DNA from: Saccharomycopsis crataegensis
Lineage: Eukaryota > Ascomycota > Saccharomycetes > Ascoideales > Saccharomycopsidaceae
DNA: 64,000 nucleotides
Assembly (NCBI RefSeq): GCF_037102585.1
Contig: NW_027043822.1
Coordinates: forward strand, 521,001-585,000
Direction: 5' to 3'
Every line of letters begins with the position of its first letter. Position 1 is the first letter of the stretch. This document shows, one piece after another, positions 40,101 through 48,687 of this stretch. The notes under the pieces were generated by a model, which was given only the letters and a program-made list of their open reading frames with translations, had not been told where the DNA came from and did not search any database. A program made the translations under genes and the position numbers.

Positions 40101-43100
40101 TGTATTTTGGATAACTTTGGCAAGCCAGTAAATGTTGTTATTGACTGTACTGAATTTTCTAAAGTTTTGAGAATTTTCCCGGAAGATTTTTTTGTGTCGC
40201 TCCTATCTGAGGATATATTCGCGACTTTTACAGATACTTACATTATTAATGTGAACAGTGAGTATTTGAAACTAATGGAGAGCTCAATGATTAGGAATAG
40301 TTTATTGTATATCGAAAAATTTGGTCGTCAATTTGAAAGACTTCATTTCATTTCCACCCTTGATAATCCAGAGTACCTTGATTTTTTTGGATTGAGCGAT
40401 CACACTAGAGAAGTTTCAAATGAGAAAGTATTATTGTCTGAGGATGTTAGACTAAGGGTTGATGGAGATGAAGAGAAGTTTGTGTGTGCAAAATTTATGA
40501 TAGGTCCCAGAACTATCAAGTTGCAGTGCGTGGATGACTTAAGCTCTCAGGCATCTGTACCGATATTAGAAATTCTCATCATAAAGGAACATCAAATTGA
40601 AATTTCTAATACTGCTGATGAATTGGCTTTTTTGAACATGAATACGGAAAAGCGTACGAGAATCGTGTCACAGAGAAGATTAGAAATCATGGAATTGTTC
40701 CATGTTAATAAAAACAAAACTCTGCAAAGGAAATGGGAATATGAAGAAATGCCATATCTGGTCCATGAGAAGTCTGAATCAGATGTGGTAGACAATATTG
40801 ACAAATATTTAGGTGACATTTTAAATTTGGTATTTAGTGGGGTTTTATCTGACAATGATCAGCTTCGGACTCAAAGTAATCATTTATTGTTTTTGTTGCT
40901 TACTAAATATAATAAATTTAAGATTGGAGCTATCGAGTTTCTTTATGACCCTGAAAGGCTGATTCCCGAAGATAATACCTGGAGAATTGTTTTAATTTCA
41001 AAAAAGTTGGCAAAAAGTAATCCAGAATTAACGTTAAAAGTAATAAATGGATTCTTCCATGTGTATAATTCAACAGTGGGCAAGAAAAAAGATTTTGTGA
41101 TGTACATTTCACCATGGATGGAAAACATTCATGAGCACATATATTGCTCCGACTCGCCAAATGGCATTGATGAAACCAGAACTATTATCAAAGAGTTCAT
41201 CAGATTGACTAATAATGAGCAGAATTTTTATATTTTCAAGACAATGATATGGAACGTTTTGACCTTGAAGGATGAATTGAGTGGTTTGATCCTTAAAAAC
41301 ATGGTTGATTATGTCATTGAAACTTATTTTATCAGTAGTGATCCTGTTCTTACTGGTAATGTTAAATCTTGGGCGAAATTTGTGACGATTATTACGGAAT
41401 CATCAACGTTAATATTGTGTTCTAATTTAACTCGTCGTTTAATCACCATTTCGACTCATTTGGAGAGTGCAAATAATGAAAAATTGATGACTGAAGTGAT
41501 GATTTTGATAAAAATGTGTCGTTACTCCTTTTTTAATTCGAAGCACCAATACACTGTTTTCTTTCCGGAATTGTTGTACATTGTGATGATTTATAGCAAC
41601 ATTGGCTCCAAAACACTCAAAAATGATGTCTATCAATTGGCCTATTCGCTTTTCTATATTTTCAAATTTGATGGTGAACACAATTTGATAGAAAACTATT
41701 TGGATATTGGTGAGCTTTTGGATTTCCTTAAACGTGATACAGCAAGATTTATGTATGGGTTGTATGATGATGGCAATCATGGACCTTCCAAAAAGCATGA
41801 TGATAACAGTGATAAGAATGAATCGACCAGACGAGCAATTGTGATACAAGATCGCAACAGAATATTCGGTAATATTGGCCGTTTTGTGTCACTTTTCAAA
41901 AAATGTTTGAAGTTTCTTTCGAGTTATGAAGATACAAATCTTCTGAGATTGTGGCGCCTGAAACTAAGTCGCTATGTGACTGAGCTCGTCTTCCATGGAT
42001 CGGGAATACTATATTCGAAGGCAGTTTTATTATTCGGTGTTTTGGCATCGGAAGGCATAACTGAAAGTCTAATGTTCCATTTGATTCGCCGTGCACAATC
42101 TTATGGTCACCGTCAACATCTGGGTCTTTTTACTTATGCTGAAAGCACAATCCATACTATATATTCTCTCGGGTTGTGTATGCACGGGATCCCATTCAAG
42201 CCACTTCTAATATATTATAGTTTATGGGTCGCTGGCTCAAGGTGTTTGACCAATGATATCCTTATTTACGAAGCGGCATTGATGTTCTTTGATATGTCGG
42301 TTCATAACTTGAATTCAAAATTGCACTTGTTACCTAAAACCTCAGATGAGAATATTTGTGTGTTGTTTGAAGGACGTAATCCTGCCGGCAGTAGCTTATT
42401 GGAATACGAAAAGTTCTGTGGGTTTGAAGTCACATTTGAAAATCATGACTTGTACTTTTGTTATATTCTTTTACGTGGAGTTCGAATTCCATACCTAAAG
42501 ACTGAGATTGTGAAAATTTTGAAAACTTGCATTAAGGTCAAGAGAGGCCTCCTAAATAACAATAATACCATGCATCTCTATGCACCATATTTTACTTTCT
42601 TATTTGTTGTTGATGATCTAGATGATTTCTGGAAGTTTTTTAAGGAAGTGGGTCTCAAAGATGAGGGAGTTATTAGGTTAGATAATGATATCCAGATTCC
42701 TCAATGTATTTCAGAATATGTGACCAGTGATTCTGAATATGGTTTGGCATTTTTGATAATGTTGTCAATTTATTTCAAATCAACTACAATAGATTATGTG
42801 GAATGGTCTAGATTTTTAATTTTATTGAAACATGTTGCCAGAGAAAATATTGTGATGATGAAAAAGTTTTACCATGCCTTCTCTGATATGATTGCCACTA
42901 CGAGAGCCCAGGTCCATAAATCATTAACAGCGTTGTCAATTATCGTAGACATTTTCAAAATTCTTTCGGACTGTGAAGATCAGACTGCATATCCTGAAGA
43001 TTATCTGGATAAAATGTTAGATGAAATGAAGATATCGGGAGTCAAGAGATTTGAGTTTCTTAGATATGACGAGTCAGAAAGGAATGAAATATTAAATGAA

Positions 43101-43172
43101 CGGTTTTTACAACAACAAAAAATGATGAATAGTATTTTGCTGAATGGCTGGAAGTATTTCTGTGGGAGCTAA
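34191..43172 (+). CDS. IRA2: Ras GTPase-activating protein Ira1/Ira2 (neurofibromin homologue)
   Basis: A single uninterrupted frame encodes 2993 residues, close to Ira1 and Ira2 (about 3090). The RasGAP domain lies at about residues 1580-1860: the arginine-finger region reads ILRQNTVAARMLY with Arg1644, and FLRFIVPAIV begins at residue 1754. The following region (about 1920-2230) should hold the Sec14/PH-like module of neurofibromin-type GAPs. The flanks are long helical repeats. A Ser-rich low-complexity region at 50-90 and 710-900 is probably disordered and phosphorylated. Ira proteins turn off Ras1/Ras2 and so lower cAMP/PKA signalling. Many yeasts outside Saccharomyces have one IRA gene, so the number in the symbol is conventional. 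It is the largest gene in the window. Confidence 0.95.
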   Translation: MTVAVSTIDFFIDNLADHLSTKNSFVLMKELDSDPYINYMRQGILDISKSNSDYAIRKLFTALNAISTSISKSSSTSTSSESFSTSSSSPSINLNATKDKIVLFIQKLMISLVTQNYDSAKNEAFNPILASFGTHKLRSSIQSFSHSDAVANSKFLYLSRRFPEGLSFQELTSFMDIISSIISDRFPKFEYRNLSMNHGTNSSQRAPLLMYEPSATRESIDSFCGNLSTFVSHSNSRYYLNYLRSKLLGQSYSTLSSLSVASSSSATLSLLSSSSVTNVDDIQKFIQLIEYSSFDHDVHLLADYFEFIWDFIKLYQDDSALQKLFMVNFGRAIKHWISRFPNEYVEMTASASNKNTNISEKARKLFHYMCQFLPKPSDPNNYFDLTNQRNFIRPLIILLCLVILPFEKINLLGAWSLLNVKSPTDDDSKLAMITRNQELKFLSTILKHTLLGMKDNNESYFDACDGYVLMVGIASVIIKEEKAVLSSLTPAVSKSDNGFARAATSIDSIHTKPVQIESANLIVKFIASTYDSVYYTLHIPQVDNKSSEILNSAVFSVGKQMEVVDEIRICFFSFVSLFDPSRFFSLVYRGLELQSKIDCDDSISNESESASIESSLHSIFTLFCGLRLFYEATNGKNKTFLQAVKPFIEVFLARYVLIIKKGKVVKKVSSLQTRAVDKDITAQTAKALVSSGIETSIGSKDSQSDTKVINQVQRSIPSNISSGSSFRRSLHLRSLSHGKANTIYTTRQSQDPLSKAQTHLSIQQSAGIDPHQQPSMISSGSTNDFRNSSTMVSDKLGGLPSNTASKSKILYGETKSFAKLLFKYPSGFDNKEKGEKHHKRSVSDDTHTIYSVLTASTGIIHESDTSFNDHTNLGSAAPSVGGLQQSHYNLKKNLPDSSADNDIKAYDNSQYQRIMADPVYVAKRTLANFFEIVKLSPFSFFDLESVVSKSGLKCDMKIAEHQDFKSLLMAILCGLNDEDIGLSNASQELLYVLLDHELYYKNHDTGIEVLSDEYFRILSCTIEFSHEVILQLANMVDLTSPRLPVLLSIIAEIFAMEVSITKKNSDRLLSGQAPFGFGDPEYFARGLMRLDVVIFTFCAAPNIEVAQIVDKIMRIVDQHLDLLGMSPLPGQEEAIYKRWPLRNFFSAFSRECRISGFVGLVGFRKKIKNCLITYATIPSDSLLIVWDRLYTVWESTLEEVSIENHDRLKLFESVGRMLSMICGVLLYDKNLSQLYINQISNFIKQNLKFIQSGGLKIQALAKSIIIEDIHENAFMALALELLEFIGDFMATEYENSSESSKISVADSVITFMKVLYQAGNELKIFEITTVFIDIFKSQLIILENSKNPTGYQLKIKAMVIARENDGLRKLHIDGSLKLRNTYVKLLMRWMEDCIRAPEDLVLSGSDNVITSQSGAVTKSTDEDLQNPQNPHLKNKNLGLVWYLKLRTCMECAKFLRMLTLDLRLAPETAVNRNQLREENEALIEHFFNIIFSAIDKFSNSGNGGSDPRTVEILDNLVVGLGNLFVANIDIALGRSVSLGFHKDDRFRKIFLKIFTTIFGNSWKNFYKGNLEEDKSFWQDQLLDALANHVDLAIAFADNCPSKDVDLMAYSLLMAYESRGKPLEVISKLVQYEMLTTVQASTILRQNTVAARMLYLYAKTGEGSIYLQEVIEPILNEIINSKEPFEFDSAQIANEDSKDLAFFKKCLHRLVDTISESAPVFPACLKYVCYMIRKYYIEAFGLKKDYMNAIASFVFLRFIVPAIVNNDSFMSSGRYLNSKMSNYFTLLAKFIQGLASNSVNNDRWPFLQNNQSIVEELSGKVCRFLDDISQAIEMPKCALIQYDLDRYSYLNEFVFDNIIEVRASLLSPKISPVEATLEEKFNTYLQLDRAANKLGAPVLVRKFKIPEVIKNDYPKIYDFMSRYLMVDISTILSIPFFHQVEFNDAMAIVLSYYYFQKYKIDQFLACYVFMLCILDNFGKPVNVVIDCTEFSKVLRIFPEDFFVSLLSEDIFATFTDTYIINVNSEYLKLMESSMIRNSLLYIEKFGRQFERLHFISTLDNPEYLDFFGLSDHTREVSNEKVLLSEDVRLRVDGDEEKFVCAKFMIGPRTIKLQCVDDLSSQASVPILEILIIKEHQIEISNTADELAFLNMNTEKRTRIVSQRRLEIMELFHVNKNKTLQRKWEYEEMPYLVHEKSESDVVDNIDKYLGDILNLVFSGVLSDNDQLRTQSNHLLFLLLTKYNKFKIGAIEFLYDPERLIPEDNTWRIVLISKKLAKSNPELTLKVINGFFHVYNSTVGKKKDFVMYISPWMENIHEHIYCSDSPNGIDETRTIIKEFIRLTNNEQNFYIFKTMIWNVLTLKDELSGLILKNMVDYVIETYFISSDPVLTGNVKSWAKFVTIITESSTLILCSNLTRRLITISTHLESANNEKLMTEVMILIKMCRYSFFNSKHQYTVFFPELLYIVMIYSNIGSKTLKNDVYQLAYSLFYIFKFDGEHNLIENYLDIGELLDFLKRDTARFMYGLYDDGNHGPSKKHDDNSDKNESTRRAIVIQDRNRIFGNIGRFVSLFKKCLKFLSSYEDTNLLRLWRLKLSRYVTELVFHGSGILYSKAVLLFGVLASEGITESLMFHLIRRAQSYGHRQHLGLFTYAESTIHTIYSLGLCMHGIPFKPLLIYYSLWVAGSRCLTNDILIYEAALMFFDMSVHNLNSKLHLLPKTSDENICVLFEGRNPAGSSLLEYEKFCGFEVTFENHDLYFCYILLRGVRIPYLKTEIVKILKTCIKVKRGLLNNNNTMHLYAPYFTFLFVVDDLDDFWKFFKEVGLKDEGVIRLDNDIQIPQCISEYVTSDSEYGLAFLIMLSIYFKSTTIDYVEWSRFLILLKHVARENIVMMKKFYHAFSDMIATTRAQVHKSLTALSIIVDIFKILSDCEDQTAYPEDYLDKMLDEMKISGVKRFEFLRYDESERNEILNERFLQQQKMMNSILLNGWKYFCGS

Positions 43173-43591
43173 TTTTTTATTGTTTTTTTGCTCTTTTTTT
43201 GCTCTTTTTTTTTGTTGTGAAGTGCTATATTTTTTAATTGTCATTATTGTTATTATTGTTACTGTTGTTATTTAGCTTTGCTTTGTTTTTCTATAAACTG
43301 AAGTTTTTATGTCTTTTATTTATTTATTTAGCGCATTGACGTTATTATTTATAAATTTTTGAACCGTAGATGATAATACTTGCCCAAAGGTTATCTTTCC
43401 AGCGATACACCCAAATCGATGATTTTACCACCACCGGTATCGTATCTCCTAAAATATCTGGTTCCGTAGCAATACATAACAGCTCAACTTTCATTATATT
43501 CTATACTTTGTTTTAACATAGAGGTCATAAAAGAAGAACATAAGCCAGCCTGTCTGTTGCGCTCAAAGAAAAATATTGGACAATAATAATA
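43173..43591. other. Convergent 3' spacer IRA / REX4
   Basis: T-rich tracts and TTATTG/TTATTT simple sequence at 43180-43330 fit a 3' processing region. I see no gene. Confidence 0.55.
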
Positions 43592-44488
43592 TTATCTTTT
43601 ACCATTTTCAAAATCCTTCTTCCTAAGCCTGTACAACAACATTGTAGTCCTGCTATCTTCCACTGAGGAATGATCACCCGCTTGAATACAAAAATCAAGA
43701 ATTTCCAAAGCCAATTTCTTCAAAGCAGGAGTCTTTCCCCCAGCATATTTTCTATAGGCAGATAATAATGAAGTATCTCTGATGTCTTCTCTAGGATGTT
43801 TGAGCTTCAAAGCCTCCAAGTCATTTTGAATAGCATGGCCCACCAAAATCCTTCCTTCCAACAAAACCTTCACCTTCTCTTGTGCTTCTTTGAAAGTGAT
43901 AGCTTTACGCATATGATAAGGAGTGACACCACTCACCCAAGTTCTCCAATCAGTGACCCTTTCTTCAGGACGAACATACTCATCAAGCACCACATGACCA
44001 TGATAGTTAACAAGGGAAACTCTTGCGAGAGCAGATTCACGGAGTTTGCCAACACCAACAAACTCACAGTCCATTGCCAAGAATTTACCAATATCTGCTT
44101 GATTTTTACCATCCAGTGGAGCAGAGGTTTTCTTTGGAACATTCATTGTGGTGAGCTTGCCGATACCCTTCATTTTTTTCGAAAAGTCTTCAAGACTAAC
44201 ATTTTCATTCTGCGCCCATTGCACCATATCCCACAAAGAAACTGGCTTTGGTTTCTTTGGAGGCTCTGGTACCCCTAGAAGAACTGATCCTAAGAAACGA
44301 TTGACTTCTTTCTGTCGGGCTCTGATTGCCGCTGGATGTACTTTACGAGGCTTTTTAACCTTGTCTTTTGACTTAGATTTTCCATTCTTCGACTTTTCGT
44401 TGTTATTTGGTTTGTAATTATTACTCTTGTCGCCGTTTTTATTGCTATTGAGAGTCTTTTCTTTATTTATTGCCATATCTATGTTCAT
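43592..44488 (-). CDS. REX4: RNA exonuclease Rex4 (DEDDh family)
   Basis: The product is 298 residues. A Lys/Asn-rich basic N-terminus (nucleolar type) is followed by the exonuclease domain. Exo I is FLAMDCEFVGVG with Asp140 and Glu142, Exo II is VGHAIQNDL with Asp223, and Exo III is HSSVEDSR with His273 and Asp278. All five DEDDh residues are present. Linking segments such as VVLDEYVRPEERVTDWRTWVSGVTP are typical. Rex4 is a putative 3'-5' exonuclease that influences ITS1 processing of pre-rRNA. PAC and RRPE motifs lie just upstream. A second in-frame ATG five codons later is an equally possible start. Confidence 0.94.
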   Translation of the reverse strand: MNIDMAINKEKTLNSNKNGDKSNNYKPNNNEKSKNGKSKSKDKVKKPRKVHPAAIRARQKEVNRFLGSVLLGVPEPPKKPKPVSLWDMVQWAQNENVSLEDFSKKMKGIGKLTTMNVPKKTSAPLDGKNQADIGKFLAMDCEFVGVGKLRESALARVSLVNYHGHVVLDEYVRPEERVTDWRTWVSGVTPYHMRKAITFKEAQEKVKVLLEGRILVGHAIQNDLEALKLKHPREDIRDTSLLSAYRKYAGGKTPALKKLALEILDFCIQAGDHSSVEDSRTTMLLYRLRKKDFENGKR

Positions 44489-44724
44489 ATATTGTTATAC
44501 GTTCCTGTTGTTTGATGTCCTTCCCAAGATGACAAAAATTTTTGAAGTTTTGTGGAAAATGCATAAGTCACCCGCTTGATGCGATGAGATATAAGTTTAT
44601 TTATTTATTTTTTTTTCATTGCATAAACAAACACCAGTTTAAGGATCGCCACTTATTAAGGCTATTAGCATTATCATTATTGTCATCATTATTATTATTA
44701 CTATTATTGTATAATCATTGTATA
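44489..44724. promoter_or_regulatory. Divergent promoter REX4 / MHF1 with RRPE and PAC motifs
   Basis: AAAAATTTTT at 44534-44543 (RRPE) and GCGATGAG at 44581-44588 (PAC) lie 46 and 93 bases upstream of REX4. In Saccharomyces and Candida this pair, bound by Stb3 and Dot6/Tod6, marks ribosome-biogenesis genes. MHF1, on the other side, is a DNA-repair gene and may simply share the spacer. Confidence 0.6.
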
Positions 44725-45281
44725 ATGAGCATGGAAGAGGATGATGTCCAAGCAGTGAGTAGCTACTATTAACAAACGCTCGTTTGGAAATTTACTAACA
44801 TGATCAGCATCTCAAAGCTTCAATATGGGATACGGTTTCAGAATTGGTAGATCAGGAAACAAAGGGTTTGGGGATATCCGCCACCCCCACTTTCATAGCA
44901 GCACTTGTGCAACTTGTTTTTGATCAATTGCTTTCTGTGGGAGAGGATTTAAAAGCTTTTGCAGACCATGCTGGAAGGAGAACCATAGTGCCTGATGATA
45001 TGTTTATGGTTACAAGAAAAAATGGTCAGTTGACTGAGTTGTTAAAGAATCACTACCTGTTATTGTTATCAGAAAAGAAAGGACGCCAAGAGGAAGAATA
45101 CCACGAAGCACATGGTCATTCCTCTTACAAGGATAATCAAGATCGTAAATTGGAAGATAGTACAGTGGTGGATTCCAGGAAAAAGTCAACAGAGAACAAT
45201 AGAGGTGACTTTGATGACGATAGTGATGAATTCGATGATGATTTGGATTTGGAGCCAATTCAGCGACCATCCAAGCGATAA
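44725..45281 (+). CDS. MHF1: CENP-S/Mhf1 histone-fold protein, two exons
   Basis: Exon 1, 44725-44754, encodes MSMEEDDVQA. The 53-base intron (44755-44807) begins GTGAGT, has TACTAAC near 44793 and ends CAG. Exon 2, 44808-45281, continues HLKASIWDTVSELVDQE. The total is 167 residues. The histone fold (about residues 10-100) has the CENP-S pattern: IWDTVSELVDQ, ISATPTFIAALVQLVFDQLLSVGEDLKAFADHAGR, IVPDDMFMVTRKNGQLTELLK. Mhf1 pairs with Mhf2/CENP-X, binds DNA with the Mph1/FANCM helicase and contributes to kinetochores. Saccharomyces Mhf1 has about 90 residues. The extra length here is an acidic C-terminal tail (DDDSDEFDDDLDLEP). Confidence 0.9.
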
Positions 45282-46046
45282 ATTGAGGAGTATCAAGATA
45301 TCTGCATTCTTGATTTTACGGATTATATTGAAGATCTATTGACGTCCTTGAATATCTTCTCTTGTGTATGGATTGTTGAAATTCGAGAATTTATAATCCT
45401 CTAGCACTTCATTTGATTGAGTCAGAGAGTATCAGCCTGTATTTTACTACTAGGAGTTTTAAGTGTGCGTTAAATTTGGATGTACATGGCCAAATTATGT
45501 GACAACATATACCGCCTGACTATTAGGTTTAGGTAGTTAACATCAAGAGGCACGACTATGAAAGTGCTTTCCTGCCCAAATTCTTCCCGGTGATTTTCTT
45601 GTATTGCACATTAAATGAAAAGAAAATATAAATAGCTTCGAGAGTCTCGGGCTATTTATTGAATACACAATAGATCCTGATATCAGTTAATGGTATTTCC
45701 TGGAAAAAGAGAACTATTATTATATATGAATACTATTTACAAACGTGCAATGTGTAAAGATATATTTTCCCATAAATATTTGACTACTCCTGCTATTATA
45801 ATAATAATGGCACAGACCCATTCATCTAATTGGTCATTTTGGTATTTCTATGTATGAATAATACGTATAAATGGTTTTTGTCAATTTGGAGTGACAGTAT
45901 TATTATAGTGTTCCCAAATTCCCTAACATACTGAATCTAATCATATGATACTCCCTGTATGAAATATAACTCTTACAATATTATCGAAGTCGACAATGTC
46001 TGTCTATTTACAAAAACACAACATAAGAATATACATACATAGCAAA
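45282..46046. other. Spacer between MHF1 and MRPS9
   Basis: This 765-base convergent 3' spacer is long for such a position. It is AT-rich throughout, with no frame of note, no tRNA and no hairpin that I could pick out. Confidence 0.55.
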
Positions 46047-46976
46047 TCAACGCTTGACCCAGGTAGGAGACTTTCTAGACTTAACCTTACCAGGCTTCTT
46101 TCTTTCGACTCTTCTTGCATCTCTGGTGGTAGCACCGGCTCTCTTCAATCTTGGTTTCAATAATGGGTTGAAGATAAGCAAAGCTCTGGCAATACCGTGA
46201 GCGATAGCACCAACCTTACCAGAAACCCCACCACCGGAACATTTGACAAAGACATTATAGCTACCTTCACCATCAACAACCTTCAAAGGATAAAGAATCT
46301 TATTTCTGTCAGTCAATCTAGGGAACATTTTTGATAATGATTCACCGTTAACAATGATTTTACCATCACCTCTTACAAGATAAACTTTAGCTCTACTGGA
46401 CTTTCTGCCACCAACAGCAATGGCTCTGCCAAATTCGTCCAATTGCTTTACTGATGCGCCAGCAGAAGAATCTGAAACAGATTTCTTGAAACGGTCCAAA
46501 GTAGCCATGAACTGCTTGTCCACAAGCTGCTTATCAATGGCATCCAATCTTTGTAAGAGTTCAACAAGCTTGGAATATTGAATGGTCTTCAAACGAGTCC
46601 CTGCAGCAATAAGACGATATTCATTGATATTTAGCCAACGGTAGGTTTTATTATGTTTTGCTGATTCTTCGGAATTTATAGTATAAGGTGTTGAAGCGTA
46701 ACGGTTGAGCAAGTCATTTAAATCACGCATGTTCTTCTCGTGGATTGGATTAGAAGAATAGAAAGTTTCTAAAGTTGGGACCACTCTAGTGCGTTCAAGT
46801 TCTGGAATTGATGGGGCAATAGAGTTTGGATGGTCAATAACTGACGAGGTTTTGATGTTTGGAATTGCAGGAACAGAGATGGCAGGTTTGGCGGTACCAG
46901 GGTAGATGAATCTTGGGGCCCTGTTTGCCACAGGTCTGCTCGTGTGTAATAGACGGGCAAATAACCGAAGAGACAT
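46047..46976 (-). CDS. MRPS9: Mitochondrial 37S ribosomal protein uS9m
   Basis: The product is 309 residues. The presequence MSLRLFARLLHTSRPVANRAPRF is basic and contains the typical LLHTSRP motif of mitochondrial import signals. The C-terminal about 130 residues are the uS9 domain: GRAIAVGGRKSSRAKVYLVRGDGKIIVNGESLSKMFPR, YNVFVKCSGGGVSGKVGAIAHGIARALL, then the basic end KKPGKVKSRKSPTWVKR that reaches the decoding site. The middle part is a fungal extension. It is divergent from the ERp38-like gene, with two CACGTG sites between them. Confidence 0.96.
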   Translation of the reverse strand: MSLRLFARLLHTSRPVANRAPRFIYPGTAKPAISVPAIPNIKTSSVIDHPNSIAPSIPELERTRVVPTLETFYSSNPIHEKNMRDLNDLLNRYASTPYTINSEESAKHNKTYRWLNINEYRLIAAGTRLKTIQYSKLVELLQRLDAIDKQLVDKQFMATLDRFKKSVSDSSAGASVKQLDEFGRAIAVGGRKSSRAKVYLVRGDGKIIVNGESLSKMFPRLTDRNKILYPLKVVDGEGSYNVFVKCSGGGVSGKVGAIAHGIARALLIFNPLLKPRLKRAGATTRDARRVERKKPGKVKSRKSPTWVKR

Positions 46977-47212
46977 TTTGACTATGTGTATATCCTCTCT
47001 TTACTGGCAACCGTTGTCCTATTATCCACTATATAAATTCTATGATTGGAAAATTTTTAGCCGGCGGCCAAAAAATTGGAGAGAAATGTTAATTTGTATC
47101 ACGTGCTTTTACACGTGTTGGTAGTGACAAAAAAGCGATGATTTGGCACCAATTTTCAACGGTGTTATTGTTGTTTTGATCTCATCTTGTATAGATATAA
47201 CTATATATCACT
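46977..47212. promoter_or_regulatory. Divergent promoter MRPS9 / PDI gene with two CACGTG sites
   Basis: TCACGTG at 47099-47105 and CACGTG at 47112-47117 are seven bases apart, and CCGGCGGCC lies at 47061-47069. The spacing of the E-boxes suggests paired Cbf1-type binding. Both genes may use them. Confidence 0.5.
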
Positions 47213-48313
47213 ATGAGATTCGCAGGTGCTTTTTTCTTATTTTCTATTTTGGCAACTGTATTTGCCTCCAATGTTATCGAAGCCACTGACAAGGACTTTA
47301 TTGATATCGTCCAAACTCCTGGCACATACTCTTTTGTGAAGTTCTACGCCACATGGTGTGGACATTGCAAGACCTTGGCTCCAATCTGGGAAGAATTGGC
47401 TGATGTTTATGCTCCTTCGAAAAATATCCAAATTGTGAGCATTGACGCTGACAAGTACTCTAGAATAGGGAACAGATTTGGCATCAAGGGCTTCCCAACT
47501 CTAAAGATGTTTGTTGCCGGTGAGGCTCCAAAAGATTATCAAGGCAAGCGTGAACTTGACAGCTTTATCAAGTTCATTGAATACGCCACTGGTACCAAAA
47601 CTCCTACTATTGCCGCAGCCAAGGATCATATTGATTACTTTGATGATGACACTTACAAGCAAAAAATTGAAGGCAAGCACGGGTTTTTCGCAATTACCGC
47701 TTCGTGGTGCGGATACTGTAAGCAATTGAAGCCTAACTGGAAACAGTTAGCTAGTGCTTTCAAAAATGATGACTCTGTCGTTATTGGTGATGTTATTGCG
47801 AGTGATGTTGCTGCCGAAGAAATCAAGGATAAATTTGATGTCAAAAGTTTCCCAACCATCGTCTATGTTGCCCCTGGGGATGTCAACATCGAAAATGCTG
47901 AATACTATCAAGGTGGCAGAAGTGCCGATGAGCTTGTTGCTTGGGTTAATTCGAAGACCCATATCGGTAGAAAATCAGATGGTAAGCTTGATGAGTCCGC
48001 CGGTAAATTAGAAATCTTCAATGACAAGATCCAGGATCTTTTGGCTAGTAAGGGCTTGGATGAAGCCAAGGATCAACTTTCTGAGCTTAAAGATACCAGT
48101 ATTGCTTACTCAGCAAAGTATTACGGTAAATTACTCGATAAGATTTCTTCTGGGGAATCCGGGTATTTTGCCAAAGAATACGCCAGATTACAAGGCATTT
48201 TGAAGAAAGGAAACTCACTCAATGACAAGGTTCATGATAATTTAATCAAAAGAATCAATATTTTGAGTCAATTCTTGGGTGCAGATGACAAGGTTTCAAG
48301 AGATGAATTGTGA
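47213..48313 (+). CDS. ERp38-type protein disulfide isomerase (two thioredoxin domains, ERp29c tail)
   Basis: The product is 366 residues. The signal peptide is residues 1 to about 18 (FAGAFFLFSILATVFA). Thioredoxin domain 1 has the active site WCGHC (Cys49, Cys52), and domain 2 has WCGYC (Cys166, Cys169). The C-terminal about 100 residues, helix-rich (ISSGESGYFAKEYARLQGILKKG), match the ERp29c/P5-like domain. The end RDEL is an ER-retrieval signal. This is the ERp38/Tigr-type PDI of filamentous fungi and many non-Saccharomyces yeasts. Saccharomyces Mpd1 has only one catalytic domain. It should form and rearrange disulfides in the ER lumen. All four catalytic cysteines are present. Confidence 0.92.
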   Translation: MRFAGAFFLFSILATVFASNVIEATDKDFIDIVQTPGTYSFVKFYATWCGHCKTLAPIWEELADVYAPSKNIQIVSIDADKYSRIGNRFGIKGFPTLKMFVAGEAPKDYQGKRELDSFIKFIEYATGTKTPTIAAAKDHIDYFDDDTYKQKIEGKHGFFAITASWCGYCKQLKPNWKQLASAFKNDDSVVIGDVIASDVAAEEIKDKFDVKSFPTIVYVAPGDVNIENAEYYQGGRSADELVAWVNSKTHIGRKSDGKLDESAGKLEIFNDKIQDLLASKGLDEAKDQLSELKDTSIAYSAKYYGKLLDKISSGESGYFAKEYARLQGILKKGNSLNDKVHDNLIKRINILSQFLGADDKVSRDEL

Positions 48314-48687
48314 TCTTGAAATAGTTTTTCTAGCACTTTGAATAAAGAAAAGAAAAAAGTGTCGTGTAATATATGAACTTTTCAAATATTTAACAACGTA
48401 GCTTCATAACTATATGACCCCTAAACTCTATTTGAGCCACGTCCCATCACATTGCGAGGGAAGTATTAAGAATGTGTTAACTCCGATTATTCAATTATGC
48501 GGAGTTTACTACTAAGAAAAGGCAAGGCGATTTCTGTAGTCTCCACAAATATGTGACTTCAAACTACAGTGAGCTAGAGAATATTTCGGATAAGCAGCAC
48601 TAGTATATTAGAATTAAGAATATATAATAATAAAAAAAAAAAAACAAAGAACAAAAGAAATAGCCATTATTGTTGGTTTGGCAAATG
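48314..48687. other. Convergent 3' spacer PDI / SRPBCC gene, with a short inverted repeat
   Basis: AACTCCG at 48479-48485 and CGGAGTT at 48500-48506 form a 7-bp inverted repeat around an AT-rich centre. The repeat could be a terminator-like hairpin or a zinc-cluster site. The right end is A-rich DNA next to the following stop. Confidence 0.45.
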
